This document shows, one piece after another, positions 12,894 through 19,401 of a stretch of DNA of 20,335 bases. The notes under the pieces are model-generated. The model was not told the origin of the DNA, ran no database searches, and saw only the letters and a program-made list of their open reading frames with translations. How positions within the stretch are numbered: position 1 is the first letter of the stretch; each line of letters opens with the position of its first letter. The stretch comes from a virus, in the IMG/VR virus record IMGVR_UViG_3300025769_001111, positions 1-20,335 of that record. One strand, written 5' to 3'. The position numbers and the translations under genes were made by a program.

Positions 12894-13071
12894 AAAGATT
12901 TATATTAATAGAAAAGACAACTATGCAAACATTGAAACAGTTGATGAATTTGCAGAGGGGCGAAAGTACGCAAAAGAAATGCTTAATGAGTATCGTTTAA
13001 GCGATCCTTATGCACATTATTATATTAGTCAAAGACCATGTAAGGATTGGCTAGAAGATTTAAGAGACTAA
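12877..13071 (+). CDS. 64-aa phage protein with AKEMLNEYR...YYISQRPCKDW pattern
   Basis: The 64 residues contain NIETVDEFAEGRKYAKEMLN, then EYRLSDPYAHYYISQRPCKDW near the C-terminus. The layout, a regulatory-looking helix A-x-x-M/L-L-x-E-Y+ followed by Y-Y-x-S-x-R-x-C/T-K/R-x-W, matches a small protein type that I remember from many phage early regions, with unknown function. ATG 12877 and ATG 12883 are both possible starts; the longer is listed. The gene overlaps its upstream neighbour, consistent with coupled translation. It is the only member of this operon with a pattern I think is widespread. Confidence 0.7.
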   Translation: MKMKCKKIYINRKDNYANIETVDEFAEGRKYAKEMLNEYRLSDPYAHYYISQRPCKDWLEDLRD

Positions 13072-13076
13072 TAAAA

Positions 13077-13331
13077 ATGAAGTTTAATTATAAATACTTT
13101 GATGAACTAGGATTGACTAAAAAAGGCTATGAGAAGCTTACACAAGCCATAGAAACGGTTTTTTTAGAAGTCTTTACTAATGGGCTAACAGAAGAAGAAT
13201 TTTTAAAGTTTATAGAATTCTTAGAAAAGCAACAAAAGGGATTTTTGGGCATAGATGAAGAATTTTCAGAATTACCATTAATGTTTAAAAGTTATGTTAA
13301 TAAGTTATTTAATACCATCGAGGAACTCTAA
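13077..13331 (+). CDS. 84-aa hypothetical helical protein
   Basis: The start is placed at ATG 13077, six bases after the previous stop, rather than further upstream inside that gene. The 84 residues begin MKFNYKYFDELGLTKKGYEK. They are then helical with repeated Phe/Leu heptads (LTQAIETVFLEVFTNGLTEE, FLKFIEFLEKQQKGFLGIDE). No family is recognised and no membrane segment is present despite many Phe. Only one base separates its stop from the next ATG. There is no AAGGGAGC block in front of it; from this gene onward the operon appears to rely on coupling. Confidence 0.66.
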   Translation: MKFNYKYFDELGLTKKGYEKLTQAIETVFLEVFTNGLTEEEFLKFIEFLEKQQKGFLGIDEEFSELPLMFKSYVNKLFNTIEEL

Positions 13332-13526
13332 ATGGATATACGAAGAATAATGTTCAGCGATAGCGAAGAAGTGCAGCTTTTTTTAGATATCTTGCACGAT
13401 TACCGCCTAGGATATTTATATAAGAAATTTGAAGCTAAAACACTAACCGAAGAAGAGCAAAAGGAATTTAAGCTGCTTAAAAAGGTTTTAGAAAATATAG
13501 CTTTTAGTTATCAGCTAAAAGAATGA
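13332..13526 (+). CDS. 64-aa hypothetical helical protein
   Basis: The gene starts at the base following the previous stop and encodes 64 residues: MDIRRIMFSDSEEVQLFLDI, then LHDYRLGYLYKKFEAKTLTE and EEQKEFKLLKKVLENIAFSY. It is mostly helix with alternating acidic and basic residues, and has no Cys, His cluster or known motif. It overlaps the next gene by four bases (ATGA). The function is unknown; size and composition resemble many small early phage proteins that bind host enzymes, though nothing here proves that. Confidence 0.66.
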   Translation: MDIRRIMFSDSEEVQLFLDILHDYRLGYLYKKFEAKTLTEEEQKEFKLLKKVLENIAFSYQLKE

Positions 13527-13777
13527 CGTGTTTTTATAAGTCCGATTTACTCAATAAGGTTATTAAATGGGAATGGTCCGATAAGGACAAGCAATATTGG
13601 CTAACGTGGATACCAAAGAAAAGAGACCTAATAATACTAACTGAGCTAAACAAAGAAGATACTAAAACCGCTAAAAATGAATTATGGGACAACCTACAAG
13701 AAGCCCTAAACGATACTAAAGAACTAATAAGGAAAAAAAGGAAGTTAAATTATGCAAGAAGAAAACAACAAATTTAA
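13523..13777 (+). CDS. 84-aa Trp-rich hypothetical protein
   Basis: The start overlaps the preceding stop as ATGA. The 84 residues begin MTCFYKSDLLNKVIKWEWSD and continue KDKQYWLTWIPKKRDLIIL. A long amphipathic helix follows (AKNELWDNLQEALNDTKELI), and the end is very basic (RKKRKLNYARRKQQI). Five Trp in 84 residues is unusual for a small phage protein. The basic tail could bind nucleic acid. The 3' end overlaps the next gene by 26 bases. No family is recognised. Confidence 0.66.
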   Translation: MTCFYKSDLLNKVIKWEWSDKDKQYWLTWIPKKRDLIILTELNKEDTKTAKNELWDNLQEALNDTKELIRKKRKLNYARRKQQI

Positions 13778-13913
13778 ACATCAAGATGACTATTTCCAAA
13801 GGCAATTAGAAAAAGGCTTGCAAAGGGTTACTGTTTGGATTCCTAAAGGAACTAAACACCTGGTGCAGCTTTTTGCTAAAAACCTAAGAAAGGGCAACAA
13901 AGACAAGCTCTAA
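13752..13913 (+). CDS. 53-aa hypothetical, last gene of plus-strand operon
   Basis: The reading frame from ATG 13752 encodes 53 residues: MQEENNKFKHQDDYFQRQLE, then KGLQRVTVWIPKGTKHLVQL and FAKNLRKGNKDKL. The R-V-T-V-W-I-P segment followed by a helix resembles small phage ribbon-helix-helix-like proteins (R-V-x-V-x-V-P...L...A). That would make it a DNA-binding candidate. It ends at TAA 13911-13913, whose bases are shared with the TAG of the convergent winged-helix gene on the other strand. No terminator hairpin was found between the two operons. Confidence 0.62.
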   Translation: MQEENNKFKHQDDYFQRQLEKGLQRVTVWIPKGTKHLVQLFAKNLRKGNKDKL

Positions 13914-14344
13914 CGCTCTTCTTTCTCTATAAGGTACCCTAAGCCTACTAATAAGATATGCTTTCTAGTAGCGCCTAGGGACTTCTTAATAACTCGCCTT
14001 TCCCATTCCGGGACCAACCATATATATTTATGCTTCTGTAATGAGTCTATAGCCTTTCTAACACTACCACGGGATAAGCCCGTCATCTTGCCTAAATAAC
14101 TAAAACTATCCCTACAAGAAAAACTTGCAGCCCTATGCCTTTCCGTAATAGCCCAAAGTATTATTTTATCCCTACTACTTATATCGCCTTGCCCGCATGC
14201 ATGCCTAAACCACTTCCATGCATAGCCTTTTAACTTCTTATAATCGCTCATCCGTGCATGCACGTTAACATGCACGCATGCTGAATGCCGTGGGTCCTGT
14301 ATTTCCCCGGCTTCAATCCACCAAAAACGATCTTCTAATTCCAT
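13910..14344 (-). CDS. Winged-helix DNA-binding protein (replication initiator or regulator)
   Basis: The 144-residue protein has a Trp-rich N-terminal half (FWWIEAGEI, then KGYAWKWFRHACG). A helix-turn-helix follows at about 75-110: SFSCRDSFSYLGKMTGLSRG, SVRKAIDSLQKHKYI, with the wing LVPEWERRVIKK. A bacterial-like HTH after a YLGKMTGLSRGSVRKAIDSL pattern is typical of phage replication-initiation or plasmid RepA-like proteins and MarR-type regulators. The gene lies 80 bases from the 23-bp iterons, so it is the natural candidate to bind them. AAAGG lies six to seven bases before the ATG. A (GCAT)n word is at 14195-14204. Confidence 0.7.
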   Translation of the reverse strand: MELEDRFWWIEAGEIQDPRHSACVHVNVHARMSDYKKLKGYAWKWFRHACGQGDISSRDKIILWAITERHRAASFSCRDSFSYLGKMTGLSRGSVRKAIDSLQKHKYIWLVPEWERRVIKKSLGATRKHILLVGLGYLIEKEER

Positions 14345-14372
14345 AACTTACCTTTCCTAATAGTATTACTAA

Positions 14373-14400
14373 TTAGGCGTATGCGAAGCATTAAGCCTAA
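14373..14400. repeat. Inverted repeat hairpin between iterons and winged-helix gene
   Basis: TTAGGC (14373-14378) pairs with GCCTAA (14395-14400), and inside it ATGC (14381-14384) pairs with GCAT (14388-14391) around GAA. This makes a stem with a small internal loop. On the minus strand it would be in the 5' leader of the winged-helix gene, and no U-tract follows, so it is not an intrinsic terminator. It could form an RNA structure or a cruciform in the origin-like region. Only 28 bases are involved, so chance is possible. Confidence 0.4.
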
Positions 14401-14423
14401 TATTATTATTATTATGGATATAT

Positions 14424-14492
14424 GCACATATGGGTATACCATTATTGTACACACGGGTGTACTATTATTGCACATATGGGTGTACCATTGAT
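14424..14492. repeat. Three 23-bp tandem iterons next to an AT-rich tract; candidate origin or operator
   Basis: Three direct repeats at exact 23-bp spacing are visible: 14424-14446, 14447-14469 and 14470-14492. Each reads about G-Y-A-C-A-Y-A/C-Y-G-G-G-T-R-T-A-C-Y-A-T-T-R-W-T. Copy 2 contains a perfect dyad, GTACAC-ACGG-GTGTAC; copies 1 and 3 keep it partly. Immediately on the winged-helix side lies a TAATATTATTATTATTATTATG tract-like run (14399-14415), which would melt easily. Iterons next to AT-rich DNA between a helicase-primase gene and a DNA-binding gene is the usual arrangement for an initiator-dependent origin. An autoregulatory operator for the 144-aa protein is equally possible. Confidence 0.65.
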
Positions 14493-16360
14493 CAATCCCA
14501 CAAAATAGACTTTTGACCATCATAAACTTCTAAAATAGCATCTTTTCTAAAGAGCGTAATAAGGCTAGTATCAACTTCGCCGCTATTGGTTTTAACAATC
14601 CCCGCTTTAATAACTCTAAAGCGGTCTAAATCAACACCGTTTTCAAAACATATCTTTTCGGCTTCTTCTTCGCTTGATAGGAATAAACTAATAGCAAATC
14701 TAACTGAGTCTAATAATGAACTTGAGCCCCTTATTTGAGCCCTAGCGGTAATGGTATCGCTACCGCCTAATAGTGCCGTTTTATTCATATGGTGAACTGC
14801 CACCGTGGTGGCGCCTGTTTGTGCGCTGATCATGGTCATAAATTGACCCCATAATTGAGCGCTTTCTTGAGACGTGGTAATAGGCGCAGCAACAAAAGAC
14901 TGTATTGGGTCTAATACAACTAACTCTAAATTTGGAATGTTCTTAAGCTCTTCTAATAGCTCATGTCCTTGTTCAGTGATTCTAAGGCCCTCACGGTCTT
15001 CTCTAATAAGCGTAATAGGTTGCCCTAAGTCTGGTACCGGGACAATGTAAGAATCGTACTTAGAGTCCATACGCTTCTTGTACGGGTCTAATAGGTGAAT
15101 ACGTCTATTAATCTCTTGCGTATCGTCCTCGCTTGCAAGCATGCATGTATTCCCGTGCCGCTTAATCGCTTTACCTAACCAATCGCCCTCGCCGTTGCTA
15201 ATCTTCAAACATAGATCAAGCATAAGGAAGCTTTTTCCAATACCGCCTACGGCGGCTAATATGCCCGGTTTACCATGTTCGATAAATCTATCGACTAACC
15301 AGGCCCTAGGCTGAGGAGAGTCTTTAAAGTTTTTCGCACTATGCGATAAAACACCTAAAGCCCGGTTATGTATTTCTTTAGCTACTTGTTCTAAACCTTC
15401 TGATTTTGCAATGTCATTAAAATCACCTTTGTTAGAGGGCAATCGAGATAGCGCATTAGGGGTTGCTGATACTATCTCTCTTGCCTTTTCCTCTCCAACA
15501 TTGCTTTCATCATTATCAAAGCATATTAGAAACTGAGCTTGTGTAAATGACCTTAATTTAGTAACGGCGTTTAAACCAAAGTTAGCCGAAAAGACTACCG
15601 CCACCGGCAGCCCGCATGCTTGATGGATACTAATACCGGTAGCTAATCCCTCGCATATAACTAACTTATTTAAGGTATCTAAATCAGTAACATCAAAACC
15701 AATCGGGAAGAAGTTTCCGGACACTTCACCGCCGGATTTAAACCTTTTTGTGCCATCGGGTTTAATATATTGTAAAGATCGTATTATTTTTCTTCGTGAT
15801 AACCCATTATCACTACCCTTTATGATAGAATAGATGGGAATTAAAAGCGTATCACCTTTTAATTTCAACCCATTAACTATTTTAACTTGCTTATCATCGA
15901 GGTACTTATGCCAGGTAACATCTTCCGCTTCCTTAAACTCCGCTTCTACGCTTATAGCCACGTTTTCATATTTTTCATGTTTGGCTATCTCACCCCGCTT
16001 TTTAGCATCCTCAAGCTTGTCGTAAATAGCTCGCCGCTCTAAATCTGACAAAGTGTCAATTTTTTCATAGGATGTATATTTAAACTCGGCTCCGGTACGC
16101 CAATTACCATAGACACAAACAAAATGTTCGTCTAATTGATGGTAAATATACCAACCGGATTTTTCATTGCCTTTATCGCTTCTACCGCCTAAAGAGTCTA
16201 AAACTTGACATCGTGTCAATTTTCCAGATGTATCAATGGTATTAACAGATAAACCATTGGATTGCATTTCTGACATCAAGTCATAAACACTGCCAACACT
16301 GTCAAATTTAAGTGCTTTCTCTTTAGGTTTTAATTGATTAAATGTATTACTGTAATCCAT
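14492..16360 (-). CDS. Toprim primase plus RecA-like hexameric helicase (bifunctional replication protein)
   Basis: The 622 residues have a variable N-terminal region, then a Toprim domain: VICEGLATGISIHQACG (E237) and LICFDNDES (D282, D284), with GDFNDI after it. A RecA-type (RepA/AAA_25-like) ATPase follows: Walker A AAVGGIGKSFL (369-379), an ASEDD turn (about 409-413), Walker B LVVLDPIQSF (about 480) and AVHHMNK. This combination primes and unwinds DNA at the phage fork. No N-terminal zinc motif is seen, unlike DnaG-type primases, so primase activity may be reduced or supplied by the adjacent Cys-rich protein. GGAG lies seven bases before ATG 16360. Its stop touches the iterons. The gene contains two GCATGC words. 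Confidence 0.88.
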   Translation of the reverse strand: MDYSNTFNQLKPKEKALKFDSVGSVYDLMSEMQSNGLSVNTIDTSGKLTRCQVLDSLGGRSDKGNEKSGWYIYHQLDEHFVCVYGNWRTGAEFKYTSYEKIDTLSDLERRAIYDKLEDAKKRGEIAKHEKYENVAISVEAEFKEAEDVTWHKYLDDKQVKIVNGLKLKGDTLLIPIYSIIKGSDNGLSRRKIIRSLQYIKPDGTKRFKSGGEVSGNFFPIGFDVTDLDTLNKLVICEGLATGISIHQACGLPVAVVFSANFGLNAVTKLRSFTQAQFLICFDNDESNVGEEKAREIVSATPNALSRLPSNKGDFNDIAKSEGLEQVAKEIHNRALGVLSHSAKNFKDSPQPRAWLVDRFIEHGKPGILAAVGGIGKSFLMLDLCLKISNGEGDWLGKAIKRHGNTCMLASEDDTQEINRRIHLLDPYKKRMDSKYDSYIVPVPDLGQPITLIREDREGLRITEQGHELLEELKNIPNLELVVLDPIQSFVAAPITTSQESAQLWGQFMTMISAQTGATTVAVHHMNKTALLGGSDTITARAQIRGSSSLLDSVRFAISLFLSSEEEAEKICFENGVDLDRFRVIKAGIVKTNSGEVDTSLITLFRKDAILEVYDGQKSILWD

Positions 16361-16760
16361 CCAAGCTCTCCGAAAGGTCTTCTATGCTTCCGTTTTGGGC
16401 TTGGAGAGTTACATATTTAATGTAATTTAAGCAAATACTAGCAGCCACGTCTTCCCAATCCTCTTTGGACCAATCGGACAAGCTATAACTTTTATTATTT
16501 TTAGCTACTTCTAATATGCGTTCTTTGCTTTTGGTAAGTGAATGCGTTACGGCTGTTTTGTTTAATGTAATCGCTGTCAACTTTCTCTCTCCTCGTTCAA
16601 ATGCATGCATGTGTTTGTTAGTACAAAACGTGTATGCAGTTTCTTTTTCAGCATCTAATTTAAGTAAAGGCCCAGCCCCTAGTCCACAATATGCACAAAG
16701 ACTAGGCCTATTTGCGTGTAATTTATTAAAAGGGAATATTTTCGTCTGTGATCTCAGCAC
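16347..16760 (-). CDS. Cys-rich, zinc-ribbon-like small protein (DUF6511-like)
   Basis: The start is GTG 16760, preceded by GAGG nine bases away; no ATG is available before the first Cys pair. The 137 residues contain CAYCGLG near 22-28 and FCTNKHMHAFERG near 45-57, which can form a small Cys/His zinc site. A helical C-terminal half follows with WSKEDWEDVAASICLNYIKY. A Trp-x-x-x-[DE]-W followed by a helix resembles what I remember as DUF6511, usually in replication clusters. It overlaps both neighbours (35 bases with the SSB-like gene, 14 with the helicase-primase), so all three should be made together. It may supply the zinc-binding part that the primase lacks; this is inference. Confidence 0.65.
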   Translation of the reverse strand: MLRSQTKIFPFNKLHANRPSLCAYCGLGAGPLLKLDAEKETAYTFCTNKHMHAFERGERKLTAITLNKTAVTHSLTKSKERILEVAKNNKSYSLSDWSKEDWEDVAASICLNYIKYVTLQAQNGSIEDLSESLDGLQ

Positions 16761-17205
16761 TTTCCTTTACCTCTGGCGCTTTAACTGCATCCGCAACGGG
16801 ACGTATGTTAGAACATGATCGAGATTTACCGGAATAGCCTAAGTCTATATCCAAATATCCGTTTTCTTTCATTACTAGATCAACATTAATTGATTTACCA
16901 AGAAATTGATCGCTGCTGCTAACTGAATTAATACCCATAGCATTACCAATAGCACTAACAACTGTTTGTGTTTTGATTAATGCGCTGTCATCGCCTTTAT
17001 CAGCAAGCAAGATACCAACTTCCAACTGACTATTCTCAACTCTAAACTTGAGCTTATGCCATTGAAAGTCTTTGTAAGCATCCTTTTGGCTAACGATACC
17101 TTCATCGCAACCAACGTATTCAACATTATGTTTTCCTGGTAATACTGAATCCGGAAAGTTTTCCTTACTAAATTCAGTATTGTTTACTTGTGTATAATCA
17201 ACCAT
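16726..17205 (-). CDS. Single-stranded DNA-binding protein-like (OB fold, DUF669 type)
   Basis: The 159-residue protein has a strand-rich core (about 20-125: VLPGKHNVEYVGCDEGIVSQ, FQWHKLKFRVENSQLEVGIL, then FLGKSINVDLVMKENGYLDI). A disordered acidic tail ends in DENIPF. That tail closely copies the D-D-D-I-P-F tip by which bacterial SSB recruits partner enzymes. Phage DUF669-type proteins fold as OB proteins and bind ssDNA. The gene is next to Sak4-like, exonuclease and helicase-primase genes. AAGGAG with eight-base spacing precedes ATG 17205. Whether the DENIPF tail contacts host SSB partners or the phage Sak4 and exonuclease cannot be read here. Confidence 0.8.
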   Translation of the reverse strand: MVDYTQVNNTEFSKENFPDSVLPGKHNVEYVGCDEGIVSQKDAYKDFQWHKLKFRVENSQLEVGILLADKGDDSALIKTQTVVSAIGNAMGINSVSSSDQFLGKSINVDLVMKENGYLDIDLGYSGKSRSCSNIRPVADAVKAPEVKESAEITDENIPF

Positions 17206-17233
17206 TTTTTTACTCCTTATTTTTGATTATTGT

Positions 17234-17410
17234 TTAACCTGGGTCGTATGTATTGTAGTCTTCTAGCCATTCAACCATTTCGTCTAGCTCTCCAATAACA
17301 TTTGACAACCAATGACTTACCCCTTCAATCCTATGATGGTCTTCAGGGTCCTCAGATAATTGGCGGTCTAAAATAGACCGAGCCAATTTAACTTCATCAA
17401 CTAGATTCAT
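17234..17410 (-). CDS. 58-aa acidic helical protein, function unknown
   Basis: I start at ATG 17410, 14 bases inside the Sak4-like gene, giving MNLVDEVKLARSILDRQLSE, then DPEDHHRIEGVSHWLSNVIG and ELDEMVEWLEDYNTYDPG. A GTG at 17443 would extend it by 11 residues. It is acidic and helical with no membrane segment. Lying between the Sak4-like recombinase and the SSB-like gene, it may be an accessory recombination protein, but no family is recognised. Confidence 0.62.
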   Translation of the reverse strand: MNLVDEVKLARSILDRQLSEDPEDHHRIEGVSHWLSNVIGELDEMVEWLEDYNTYDPG

Positions 17411-18182
17411 CTTTAGCTTTTGCTTTAGACTCACTTGCTTCACCGATGATTGCTGATCTGATAACAGGCCAATCCATATCTAAGACTTCCGGTAGGTTGT
17501 ATCTATTTTTTGCAACCCAAGCCGGCTTCCATGTGGTATGACATATTCTTCTTTTGCTTGTTCGTGTTTTACTAACAAGTTTCCCGTTAGAACCTTTTTC
17601 TTGTGCTACGCCTGTTTCATAGGCTGCATAAAAACAAAAGTCAACATGCTCAAGCATTAACTCACCAACTTTTTTATCAAGCTTTAGCTCCCAACGGTCA
17701 TAACTTTCTCCTTCAGGTGGCTCAAATCTTTTTACTTGTGAATGAGCTAATTGTAGGATTGTCATTTTTCTTTCATCCCTAATTCTATTTAAGAGATCAA
17801 TATACTGTCTCCAAAACTTAAGAGATTCTGTGAAGCCCTTGCCGTAGCCTGCGCTCTCAATTGAGGCATAACCCATCTCTTTACATGTCTTGTCATGGCA
17901 AAGAGGCTGCAACCAATCTAAAGAATCTACAACAAGACTCTTATAATCGTGCTTTTCAGTTCTAATCTTTTCTAGGTTAGCCATAAAGTCATCCCAAGTA
18001 GTATTTTGTTCAGGCTTAATAGCATCAACTTGTATTTTTCCTAAGCCAGGCTCAGTTAACATAAAGATAGGTTTCGGCAAAGTAGAACCTAAGTGTGTTT
18101 TACCTACGCCGGGCCCGCCGTGCACAATACCAAGTGGCGGTCTTAATTCATGCTTGGTTGTTACGATATCTGCTAGTGACAT
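17397..18182 (-). CDS. Sak4-like ATP-binding single-strand annealing recombinase
   Basis: The 261 residues form a RecA-like core of the AAA_24 type. Walker A is HGGPGVGKTHL at 21-31, Walker B is SLVVDSLDWL at about 82-91, and TILQLAHSQVKRF at about 150-162 follows as the likely sensor segment. A polar C-terminus ends KAKAKDESS. Proteins of this family (often annotated phage nucleotide-binding protein) include Sak4, a single-strand annealing protein that works with SSB and exonuclease. The neighbouring Cas4-like exonuclease and SSB-like protein fit exactly. AAGGAG lies eight bases before the ATG, and the preceding stop overlaps the start (TAATG). The Sak4 name is by family resemblance only. 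Confidence 0.8.
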   Translation of the reverse strand: MSLADIVTTKHELRPPLGIVHGGPGVGKTHLGSTLPKPIFMLTEPGLGKIQVDAIKPEQNTTWDDFMANLEKIRTEKHDYKSLVVDSLDWLQPLCHDKTCKEMGYASIESAGYGKGFTESLKFWRQYIDLLNRIRDERKMTILQLAHSQVKRFEPPEGESYDRWELKLDKKVGELMLEHVDFCFYAAYETGVAQEKGSNGKLVSKTRTSKRRICHTTWKPAWVAKNRYNLPEVLDMDWPVIRSAIIGEASESKAKAKDESS

Positions 18183-18472
18183 TATTTGCTCTCCTTGATA
18201 ATTTTAGTTTCACCTTCTAATGATTCTTTAAGTTGATTAGTAATGATTTGTAAATACAACTCACACTTCTCAATCTCTAAGTTCATCTTTGCATCCGCAT
18301 CGGCTTTTTGATTTAAGAATTGTATTCTTTGATTTTCAACAAAGCCACGCTTATTGAATAATACAGATTGCTCCTCATTGAGTTCGCTTTCTTTATATTC
18401 TTTACCATCGGGACCAAAAGAAAAGGTTCTCTCCTCTTGCTCTTGCTCCACCTTCTTATTTTCTTCAGTCAT
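18182..18472 (-). CDS. DUF6447-like small coiled-coil protein
   Basis: The start is ATG 18472 with AAGGAG seven bases before it; an earlier in-frame start would lie deep in the exonuclease gene. The 96 residues begin with charged linkers (MTEENKKVEQEQEERTFSFG). Next comes PDGKEYKESELNEEQSVLFN, then a helical coiled coil (KRGFVENQRIQFLNQKADAD, AKMNLEIEKCELYLQIITNQ). The pattern D-G-x-E-Y...E-L-x-E-E-x-x...L...I-Q-x-L-x-x-x-x-A/E is one I remember as DUF6447, common in phage recombination clusters. Position between exonuclease and Sak4-like genes suggests a partner for one of them. Confidence 0.68.
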   Translation of the reverse strand: MTEENKKVEQEQEERTFSFGPDGKEYKESELNEEQSVLFNKRGFVENQRIQFLNQKADADAKMNLEIEKCELYLQIITNQLKESLEGETKIIKESK

Positions 18473-19202
18473 TTTCTTGCTCCTTTTGGTATTCACTGAA
18501 TTTTTCGCACACTGTTTTTGCATTGCATAATTTACAATGATCCCCCGGTACGAATTTAGGGGATTCTACAAGTGTGGCTTCGATTGCTGGTTTTAGCGTT
18601 TCTTCACCCCAACTTGCAAGATTATGTGCTGTAATGTCCCACGATCTTATAGGACCATCTTTGTGCCAACCTCTAGGTTGCACAATCGTTAGCTGTATGG
18701 TTTTACTCATGTCTGTGTAGCGATGCAATGCTCCAAGCCCATAAATCATCAATTGTGGATTATGTTCTACATCTATTGGAAACTTACCACTTTTTAAATC
18801 TATAACTTCCATCCGGTGATCACCAATAATAACTGCATCGGCTGTACCCCAACACTCGTCTGTAATGTGATCAATCGTAAATCTTTGTTCAATCAATAAT
18901 TTACCGTTTAATTCTTCAGTTCTTTTTCTAACATAATCAACATAGATGTTTGCAGTTTCTATCATTTCTTCATCTATCTCAAAAGTATGACCGTCAATAC
19001 TTTCTTCTCTACCAAGAAAATATGACTCCGGTGTCATACCATCAAGCCTATCTTTAAGTGTGACTTCAACAATGTTATGGATGGCTGTACCTACTGCGCC
19101 AGGTAAACCAATTTGGTATTCAATATCACGATTCATCATAGGTGCTGCCGAGCAAATCATGTTTGTTTTCGCCGAGCTAGGCGCAAAAAAAGCGTGTGCC
19201 AT
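18465..19202 (-). CDS. Cas4/DUF2800-like PD-(D/E)XK exonuclease with Fe-S cysteines
   Basis: The 245 residues show a PD-(D/E)XK nuclease. There is a His in GTAIHNIVE (H42), then CWGTADAVI (D122), then MEVIDLKSGK (D135 and K137). NPQLMIYGLGA (Q150, Y154) is the motif of the RecB-nuclease and Cas4 branch. One Cys near the N-terminus (C17) and three near the C-terminus in CKLCNAKTVC (C223, C226, C232) have the spacing of the 4Fe-4S cluster in Cas4 and AddB. It would resect 5' ends to supply single strands to Sak4-like annealing. The stop and start of neighbours overlap its ends (TAATG upstream, 8 bases downstream). Its polarity cannot be told from sequence. Confidence 0.83.
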   Translation of the reverse strand: MAHAFFAPSSAKTNMICSAAPMMNRDIEYQIGLPGAVGTAIHNIVEVTLKDRLDGMTPESYFLGREESIDGHTFEIDEEMIETANIYVDYVRKRTEELNGKLLIEQRFTIDHITDECWGTADAVIIGDHRMEVIDLKSGKFPIDVEHNPQLMIYGLGALHRYTDMSKTIQLTIVQPRGWHKDGPIRSWDITAHNLASWGEETLKPAIEATLVESPKFVPGDHCKLCNAKTVCEKFSEYQKEQEND

Positions 19203-19387
19203 TAGTTACTTATCTGTTTGTAGTTTTCGTTTTCCCACTCTTTAACTTCTTGTTGATCATAGAGTATCTTGCCACCAATAAGATAACAGTTAGGACCGTA
19301 TCCTTTTGATCGCCAGTTATTAAGTGTTCTTATAGATATTTTATATCGGCTCGCCAGTTCTTTCTGGTTCAAAAATTTATCTTCCAT
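19202..19387 (-). CDS. Small HTH protein, Xis/AlpA-like
   Basis: The start is ATG 19387 with AAGGA a few bases before it; longer forms add a hydrophobic run read from the promoter region. The 61 residues form an excisionase/AlpA-type winged HTH: EDKFLNQKELASRYKISIRT, then LNNWRSKGYGPNCYLIGGKI, then LYDQQEVKEWENEN. The order (L-x-x-K-E-L-A...S-x-x-T-L-x-x-W+x-x-G...P...G+K-I-x-Y...V-x-x-W) is diagnostic. It is the first gene of the leftward replication operon and overlaps the exonuclease start as TAATG. With an integrase 0.6 kb away, it may act as excisionase, as an operon regulator, or both. Confidence 0.78.
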   Translation of the reverse strand: MEDKFLNQKELASRYKISIRTLNNWRSKGYGPNCYLIGGKILYDQQEVKEWENENYKQISN

Positions 19388-19401
19388 AGCTTCCTTGAAT
19401 G

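Noticed and set aside
14424-14492. Short CRISPR array.
   Set aside because: Repeats are contiguous with no spacers, vary between copies, and no cas genes are present; the Cas4-like nuclease belongs to the phage recombination group.
14335-14523. 62-codon minus-strand frame across the iterons (Ile-rich, MVYPYVHISIIIII...).
   Set aside because: It is built from the 23-bp repeats and the TTA-run, lacks a ribosome site, and overlaps two well-supported genes; the repetition is explained by DNA-level iterons.
15834-16818. Plus-strand frames opposite helicase-primase and Cys-rich genes.
   Set aside because: Low-complexity Ser/Leu translations opposite genes with clear motifs; no promoter or ribosome site.
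18465-19202. CRISPR-associated Cas4.
   Set aside because: No other cas gene or array; the DUF2800-like start and the neighbours (Sak4-like, SSB-like) indicate a phage recombination exonuclease.
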